DNA of 19,213 nucleotides from Lachnospiraceae bacterium UBA4260 (lineage in GTDB: Bacteria > Bacillota > Clostridia > Lachnospirales > Lachnospiraceae): assembly GCA_002395235.1 (NCBI GenBank), contig DGWK01000022.1:25603-44815 (forward strand), given 5' to 3'. Shown here in pieces: positions 15,123 through 19,213 of the stretch. Position 1 is the first letter of the stretch, and each line of letters starts with the position of its first letter. The notes under the pieces were generated by a model. It was not told where the DNA came from. It saw only the letters and a list, made by a program, of their open reading frames with translations, and ran no database searches. A program made the position numbers and the translations under genes.

Positions 15123-15994
15123 TGATTCTCCTCCTTTTCCGTACGCCTGTGCCCCAGCTGCCAGAACGCCACCGCGCTCGCAGCCGCCACATTCAGTGAA
15201 TCTACGCCGTGGTACATCGGGATCATGACCGTGTAGTCGCAGTCCGCGATCGTCTGCGCCGCAAGTCCGTCTCCCTCTGTCCCCAGGATGACCGCCAGTC
15301 TGCTCTCCGCATTCAGATCCGCATCCGTTATGGAGACTGAGTCGCTTCTCAGCGCCATGGCGGCCGTCTTGAAGCCGAGTTCTCTCAGCTTATCGATGCC
15401 CGGATGAGGCCAGCCCGGGTTCTTTCGGTTTCCGACAAAGGTCCATGGGATCTGGAAGACCGTCCCCATGCTGACCCGCACAGCTCTTCGATAGAGCGGA
15501 TCGCTGCAGCCGTGCGTCAGAAGGACCGCGTCCATGCCAAGGGCCGCCGCAGACCGGAAAATGGCCCCCACATTGGTCGGGTTGACCACTTCTTCCAGCA
15601 CGCATATTCTCGAAGCTCCGCGCACAATGTCCTCCACAGAGGGAAGGGGCTTTCGCAGCATCGCGCACAGACAGCCTCTCGTGAGCGGGAATCCCGTCAG
15701 TTTTCTCAATTCCGACTCCTGCGCTGTGAAGACGGGGATCGGATTCCCCTGCCTCCCTTGCAGCCTCGTCAAAAGATCGAACGACTCTCCCTCTCCTTCT
15801 GTCTGCCGCTCATCTATAAGCAGCGATACAGGCTCATATCCGGCGTTTAAGGCGCGCTCGATGACTTTAGGGCTCTCTGCTATAAACAGGCCTTCATGGG
15901 GCTCTCTGCAGTGATAGAGCTGTGATTCCGACAGGCGGGTGTAAATCTCCAGGCGCGGATCCCCCAGATCCGTTATTTGTGTGATGTGATACAT
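15119..15994 (-). CDS. TrmH/SpoU-family RNA 2'-O-methyltransferase
   Basis: SpoU enzymes methylate ribose 2'-OH in tRNA or rRNA using S-adenosylmethionine through a trefoil knot. All three motifs are present: NPTNVGAIFRSAAALGMDAV (138-157) with Asn141 and Arg147; the middle strand with RVSMGTVFQIPW (173-184); and LGTEGDGL (237-244) followed by VMIPMYHGVDSLNVAAASAV (256-275). Residues 1-120 are an N-terminal extension like the substrate-binding domain of the RlmB/TsnR group. Whether tRNA or rRNA is the target cannot be told. AAGGA lies five bases before the ATG, which is one base after the YolD stop. The gene overlaps the downstream hydrolase by four bases. Confidence 0.92.
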   Translation of the reverse strand: MYHITQITDLGDPRLEIYTRLSESQLYHCREPHEGLFIAESPKVIERALNAGYEPVSLLIDERQTEGEGESFDLLTRLQGRQGNPIPVFTAQESELRKLTGFPLTRGCLCAMLRKPLPSVEDIVRGASRICVLEEVVNPTNVGAIFRSAAALGMDAVLLTHGCSDPLYRRAVRVSMGTVFQIPWTFVGNRKNPGWPHPGIDKLRELGFKTAAMALRSDSVSITDADLNAESRLAVILGTEGDGLAAQTIADCDYTVMIPMYHGVDSLNVAAASAVAFWQLGHRRTEKEENQ

Positions 15995-15995
15995 A

Positions 15996-16217
15996 TCATT
16001 CCTTCATCCGATCTCTTGCCATGACCTCCGCCAGCCTCTGAAGCGCCGTCTCCTCGATCACCTCGTCATAGCCGGTCAGCGCCGCGAAGGGCGCAAACTG
16101 GGCCGCTCTCATTTCGGCATTCATGCGCGGGTGTCTTGCGGAAGTGTGATGCGGAAGGTCTATGATATCGCTGTAGTCGTCAGGACTTTTGTCTGTGCCT
16201 GTGCTGTGCTGTTTCAC
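15996..16217 (-). CDS. YolD-like protein
   Basis: This protein of 73 residues ends in a domain with MNAEMRAAQFAPFAALTGYDEVIEET (32-57), the conserved YolD-like core. YolD-like genes commonly sit next to UvrX/UmuC-type Y-family polymerases in Bacillota chromosomes, plasmids and phages, and are believed to assist or regulate them; no activity is established. The start is GTG at 16217, overlapping the polymerase stop in GTGA, with GGAGGG eight bases before it, so translation is coupled to the polymerase. The gene is too small for a catalytic domain. The paired position supports a shared job in DNA damage tolerance. Confidence 0.87.
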   Translation of the reverse strand: MKQHSTGTDKSPDDYSDIIDLPHHTSARHPRMNAEMRAAQFAPFAALTGYDEVIEETALQRLAEVMARDRMKE

Positions 16218-17755
16218 GCGTTGTGCCCTCCGATCTGGCTGTTTCTCTGAATCGCCGTCGCGCCTTCCTCCAGGTTCATCCCTCTGACGACGGCATTGCT
16301 GCCAAAGCGCTTACGGATCTCCAGAACCGCTTTCTGCACTTTCCGGTCTCTCTCCTCCTGCTCTTTTCTGGCAGTCCGCTCTTTCTCGAGCGCTTCATAA
16401 TCCGTAAAGAGATCCAGCTGCTCATAAGTTCCGCCCGCGCTCTCCGCCTCCGACTCCGGGATCACCCTGGCAGCTGCCACAGTGATCCTTCTGACTAAAA
16501 GAACCGGGTCCACGATCCGGTCGTAGAGCTTTTCCGCTTCCTGCAGGATGACTCTGGCCAGGGAGGTGGGCCTGTCCAACGTGACCGAACCATGCGCGTG
16601 TTTGGGCACCAGGCGCCCGTACCAGTCTCTCACGATCTCCCCTTTGTAGTTCTCCCGGATCTCCGGGATCTCCAGGCTCTCCATATCGTAGCCGACAGTC
16701 AGTACGATGTGGTCCGTCACGAGATGCTTATCCATGAGTTTGAGGCTCAGCTTGTCCATCATCTCCTTCATGACAAGTTTCCCCTTGGCGGCGCTGTAGG
16801 CGCAGTGAAGGACCTGCCCCTCTCCGATACTGTTCTCCGCCGGCCTGTAGGCCTTGATCTGCGCGATCGTACAGGGCTCCCACCCCCACGCGTGGTCGAT
16901 CAGAAGCTCCGCGTTGACGCCGAAAAGTTTGTAGAGAACATCTTCATTCTCGATGGAACACCGGGCGACGTCGCCCATTGTAAGAATCCCTATCTTCCTG
17001 AGCTTGCTTTCGTATCCGCGCCCGACTCTCCAGAAGTCCGTGATGGGCTTATGGCTCCACAGTTTCTCCCTGTAGGACCTCTCATCCAGCTCCGCGATCC
17101 GCACGCCGTCCTCATCCGCTTCGATGTGCTTTGCGACGATATCCATCGCTATTTTGGCGAGGTAGAGATTGCTGCCGATCCCGGCGGTGGCTGTGATCCT
17201 TGTCTCCTTCAGAACGTCCCGGATCATGGTCTGCGCCAGCTGGCGCGCCGTCATCCCGTAGGTGTCCAGGTACTCCGTCACGTCCATGAAGACCTCGTCG
17301 ATGGAGTAGACGTGGATGTCCTCGGGCGCGATGTAGTGGAGGTAGATATTATAGATCCTGGCGCTGTAATCCATGTAGTAGGACATGCGCGGCTTCGCCG
17401 CAATATAGTCCAGCTCCAGCTGCGGGTGCGCGGCGAGTTCGGTGCTGTCGGCGGAACGCCCGGTAAACTCACGCAGCCCGAGCTTTTGGAGCTTCGCGAG
17501 GCGCTGCGCGTTGTAGAGCTTCACCTTTTCCACGACCTCGAAGAGCCTTGCCCTGCCAGGAATCCCGATCGCTTTGAGGGACGGCGAAACGGCCAGACAG
17601 ATCGTCTTCTCCGTGCGGCTCCGGTCCGCGACGACAAGATTGGCAGTCAGCGGATTGAGTCCGCGCTCATTGCATTCCACCGACGCGTAGAAAGATTTCA
17701 GGTCGATGGCCACATATGTCCTTGGCCTGTTCCTGTCCGTATCTCTGTGATTCAT
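16214..17755 (-). CDS. Y-family DNA polymerase, UvrX/UmuC-like
   Basis: Translesion polymerases copy damaged DNA at low fidelity. The 513-residue protein has the palm metal residue Asp18 in VAIDLKSFYASVEC, with Tyr23 as probable steric gate, and the catalytic Asp153-Glu154 in YSIDEVFMDV. A thumb with the helix-hairpin-helix GRGYESKLRKIGILTMGDVA (246-265) follows, then a little-finger domain to about 430. Near the C-terminus, QLDLF (446-450) is a textbook sliding-clamp-binding motif. The tail RFGSNAVVRGMNLEEGAT resembles UvrX proteins. The insertion KPRMSYYMDYSARIYNIYLHY (121-141) also fits that clade rather than DinB. It overlaps its upstream neighbour in ATGA and yolD in GTGA. I saw no clear LexA/DinR box nearby, which is notable for a usually SOS-linked gene. 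Confidence 0.93.
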   Translation of the reverse strand: MNHRDTDRNRPRTYVAIDLKSFYASVECNERGLNPLTANLVVADRSRTEKTICLAVSPSLKAIGIPGRARLFEVVEKVKLYNAQRLAKLQKLGLREFTGRSADSTELAAHPQLELDYIAAKPRMSYYMDYSARIYNIYLHYIAPEDIHVYSIDEVFMDVTEYLDTYGMTARQLAQTMIRDVLKETRITATAGIGSNLYLAKIAMDIVAKHIEADEDGVRIAELDERSYREKLWSHKPITDFWRVGRGYESKLRKIGILTMGDVARCSIENEDVLYKLFGVNAELLIDHAWGWEPCTIAQIKAYRPAENSIGEGQVLHCAYSAAKGKLVMKEMMDKLSLKLMDKHLVTDHIVLTVGYDMESLEIPEIRENYKGEIVRDWYGRLVPKHAHGSVTLDRPTSLARVILQEAEKLYDRIVDPVLLVRRITVAAARVIPESEAESAGGTYEQLDLFTDYEALEKERTARKEQEERDRKVQKAVLEIRKRFGSNAVVRGMNLEEGATAIQRNSQIGGHNA

Positions 17756-18060
17756 TGGCCGTCCTCAGAAACGCCGTAACCGCGGCGCGTGCCCGCCTCT
17801 TTTCCCCGCATTTTGGGGTGTTCCTCGGGTTCCACAACGCTGCAGGCGAGAATCTGCTCGATCTTCTCCGCCTTCCCTTTGAGGTCAAAATAGCGCCTCA
17901 TAGCGCCTTCTTCATCCCACCACCTGGTGAAGGCCTCTCCGGAAGATGTCCCGTGGCGCGCTTCCATTTCCAGAAGGATATCCGTCATCTCTTCCCGAAG
18001 GCGCGCAAGTTCGTCCTTATATCTCTTTTCGTCAAACTGAGAGATCGTTCTCTTATACAT
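17752..18060 (-). CDS. Hypothetical small helical protein between scpA and the polymerase
   Basis: I chose ATG at 18060, which follows AAGGA by about five bases; the longer frame from 18162 would lie wholly within scpA and has no site. The 102-residue product has a charged helical stretch, YKDELARLREEMTDILLEME (about 14-33), then SSGEAFTRWWDEEGAMRRYF and a second helix KGKAEKIEQIL. These could form a coiled-coil hairpin. No metal-binding or catalytic motif. It overlaps the end of scpA by eight bases and the polymerase start by four, which implies coupled translation and a real gene. I do not recognise the family. A role with ScpA or the polymerase is only a guess from position. Confidence 0.7.
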   Translation of the reverse strand: MYKRTISQFDEKRYKDELARLREEMTDILLEMEARHGTSSGEAFTRWWDEEGAMRRYFDLKGKAEKIEQILACSVVEPEEHPKMRGKEAGTRRGYGVSEDGQ

Positions 18061-19141
18061 GTTTTCCTTTGTTCCGTTTCCGATTTCTTTTCCAGATCCG
18101 GTTTCCCCGCATTTTGTGAAAAAAGAATATGCGCTTTCTTCCCACAGCATAGCGGAATACATAGCGTCCTCCGCCCAGCCTGTGCTGTCCGGAGCGGTAG
18201 ACCAGATGTCTCTTAACCGGAGGTTTGGGCTCCTCTTCCGCCTCGGGTGTCGGCTCTGCGATCGGTTCCGCCTCGGGCGTCGGATCTTCGATTGGTTCCG
18301 GCTCCGCTTCTGTTTCCGACTCTGCCTCCGGCATAGTTTCCGGCTCGGACTCCTCCTCCGTCACCGCTTCTGTCTCCGGCTCCGCCTTCTCCTCCCCGGG
18401 ATCGATCAGGTCGATCAGTATCCTGCCGAAGGCCTCCTCCTGCGTGATGCGAATCTTCTGGTGCTTCATCAGCTCCAGGATCACGAGGAAGGTCACAATG
18501 ATCTCTTCCTTGCTGTTTTCCAGTTCGAGCATTTCCCTGAAATCGGCGTGAGGATGTTCTGCCAGATAGGCGCGGATATAGAGTTCCTTGTCGGCGACAC
18601 TGATCTCTTCTTTCTGTATTTTGCCAAAGCCGCTTCGAACGGGATCGACGCGGCTCTTCTTGCGCTTGAGCACCTCCTTGAAGACAGTCTCGAGGCTCTG
18701 CACCGTGCGGTCGCCGATCAGCTCTTCATAATTCAAAGGAGGTACGTAGCTGCGCACCTCCTCCGGAAGATCCTGTGGTCTGAAATAACTCATCCCTGCA
18801 TGCCGGTTCTTCTCCTTGAGCTCCTCCGACATGTATTTGTACATTTTATACTCCAGAAGGCGTCTCACAAGTTCGTCTCTGGGGTCCTCTTCTTCGCCTT
18901 CTTCATTCTCTTCCCTGGGAAGAAGCATGCGGCTCTTGATATCGAGAAGTGTGGCGGCCATGACCAGGAATTCACTGGTGACGTTCATGTCATTGTGCTC
19001 CATCCGGTGCACGTAGTCCAGATACTGGTCTGTGATCGTCACAATAGGAATATCGTAAATATCGATCTTGTTCTTTTCAATAAGGTGCATCAGAAGGTCC
19101 ATCGGACCTTCAAACACCTGAAGTTTCAGCGGAATCGCCAT
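18053..19141 (-). CDS. scpA: Segregation and condensation protein A with long C-terminal extension
   Basis: ScpA is the kleisin of the bacterial SMC complex and bridges the SMC heads for chromosome organisation. Residues 1-245 are a full ScpA: LQVFEGPMDLLMHLIEKNKIDIYDIPIVTITDQYLDY (7-43), FLVMAATLLDIKSRMLLP (58-75), and the C-terminal winged-helix region with IIVTFLVILELMKHQKIRITQEEAFGRI (214-241). The usual family length is about 250-260. Here 115 extra residues follow: an acidic Pro/Glu repeat (249-308; EPTPEAEPI units) and a strongly basic tail (309-362) ending NRKRNKGKHV. ATG at 19141 shares its A with the stop of the preceding gene. A downstream scpB, the usual partner gene, is not found; the next genes are the small helical protein and the polymerase. 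Confidence 0.93.
   Translation of the reverse strand: MAIPLKLQVFEGPMDLLMHLIEKNKIDIYDIPIVTITDQYLDYVHRMEHNDMNVTSEFLVMAATLLDIKSRMLLPREENEEGEEEDPRDELVRRLLEYKMYKYMSEELKEKNRHAGMSYFRPQDLPEEVRSYVPPLNYEELIGDRTVQSLETVFKEVLKRKKSRVDPVRSGFGKIQKEEISVADKELYIRAYLAEHPHADFREMLELENSKEEIIVTFLVILELMKHQKIRITQEEAFGRILIDLIDPGEEKAEPETEAVTEEESEPETMPEAESETEAEPEPIEDPTPEAEPIAEPTPEAEEEPKPPVKRHLVYRSGQHRLGGGRYVFRYAVGRKRIFFFHKMRGNRIWKRNRKRNKGKHV
18220..18400 (-). repeat. Pro/Glu-rich coding repeat in the scpA extension
   Basis: Short units encoding EAEP and EPTPEAEP recur in the acidic linker of scpA, with closely related codons, for example the two GCCTCGGG-GTCGG stretches near 18240 and 18270 on the plus strand. Such repeats can change length by slippage. 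They also create spurious Ser/Gly-rich frames on the other strand. Confidence 0.6.
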
Positions 19142-19213
19142 CAGTTGCCGGTCTCCCCTTCTGCAGCTGCTTTTGTAGCTGCTTCTGTTGCTCCTTCAGT
19201 AGCTGCTTCTGCT
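19141..19213 (-). CDS. C-terminal end of an unidentified protein (partial)
   Basis: On the minus strand a frame is open from the right edge to TGA at 19143-19141, encoding about 23 residues rich in Ala, Glu and Thr with the repeated unit EAAT and ending AEGETGN. The stop overlaps the scpA ATG by one base, so it is the upstream neighbour in the operon. A low-complexity tail of this kind cannot be assigned to a family. Confidence 0.6.
   Translation of the reverse strand, partial: AEAATEGATEAATKAAAEGETGN

Noticed and set aside
16592..17779. Open frame of 395 codons on the plus strand
   Set aside because: Antisense to the Y-family polymerase, which carries its catalytic residues and clamp motif. 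The plus frame has no recognisable domain and no good ribosome site.
18225..18551. Ser/Gly-rich frame of 108 codons on the plus strand
   Set aside because: Shadow of the Pro/Glu repeat in scpA.

Overview
The window is about 19 kb of gene-dense chromosome that looks like a Bacillota genome, most plausibly a Lachnospiraceae-type Clostridia. This is judged from the strong GGAGG-type ribosome binding sites, the PTS-linked dihydroxyacetone kinase, DegV, DUF1292, ScpA and YolD/UvrX-type genes, and many short lipoproteins with lipobox cysteines. No species is claimed. I see no tRNA, rRNA, CRISPR array, transposase or phage structural gene. The longest gap between genes is under 300 bases.

Left part (1-4700, all minus strand). 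Reading leftward: an NYN/PIN-like domain protein with a very long Asp/Ser linker, with its own promoter and a hairpin terminator; two overlapping lipoprotein genes; a Sir2 deacetylase; and a CpXC zinc-ribbon protein that runs off the left edge.

Middle (4770-8180, plus strand). A dihydroxyacetone kinase operon in the order dhaL-dhaM-dhaK, unlike the common K-L-M order. An almost identical inverted repeat lies over its promoter and again in the gap before dhaK. DhaM takes phosphate from the PTS (EI/HPr) and passes it through ADP on DhaL to dihydroxyacetone held on DhaK. A PAP2-family membrane phosphatase follows. Its stop codon overlaps that of the convergent minus-strand operon: cytidylate-kinase-like protein, zinc-ribbon DUF4234 membrane protein, DUF2752 membrane protein (9730 down to 8171).

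Regulator and uptake part (9890-14440). A TetR-family regulator is divergent from a DegV/FakB fatty-acid-binding protein. The shared intergenic region carries three copies of an 18-bp palindrome of form TTGTAT-N6-ATACAA. A small DUF1292 gene converges on degV across a hairpin. A fused PTS permease (EIIC-EIIB-EIIA, glucose family) follows, with a perfect match to the CcpA cre consensus in its leader, and ends in a bidirectional terminator.

Right part (14469-19213, minus strand). A tightly packed operon read leftward: the end of an unknown Ala/Glu-rich protein, scpA with a long charged C-terminal extension, an unknown 102-residue protein, a UvrX-type Y-family DNA polymerase, a YolD-like protein, a SpoU/TrmH-type RNA methyltransferase and a metallo-beta-lactamase-fold hydrolase. 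Junctions are overlaps of 1, 8, 4, 4 and 4 bases plus one 1-base gap, so the run is probably transcribed as one unit and translationally coupled.

The most interesting signals are the paired dha operators, the triple operator in the tetR/degV region, the ScpA-UvrX-YolD coupling with no scpB downstream, and the Asp/Ser-rich NYN protein. None amounts to a clearly new defence or mobile system.
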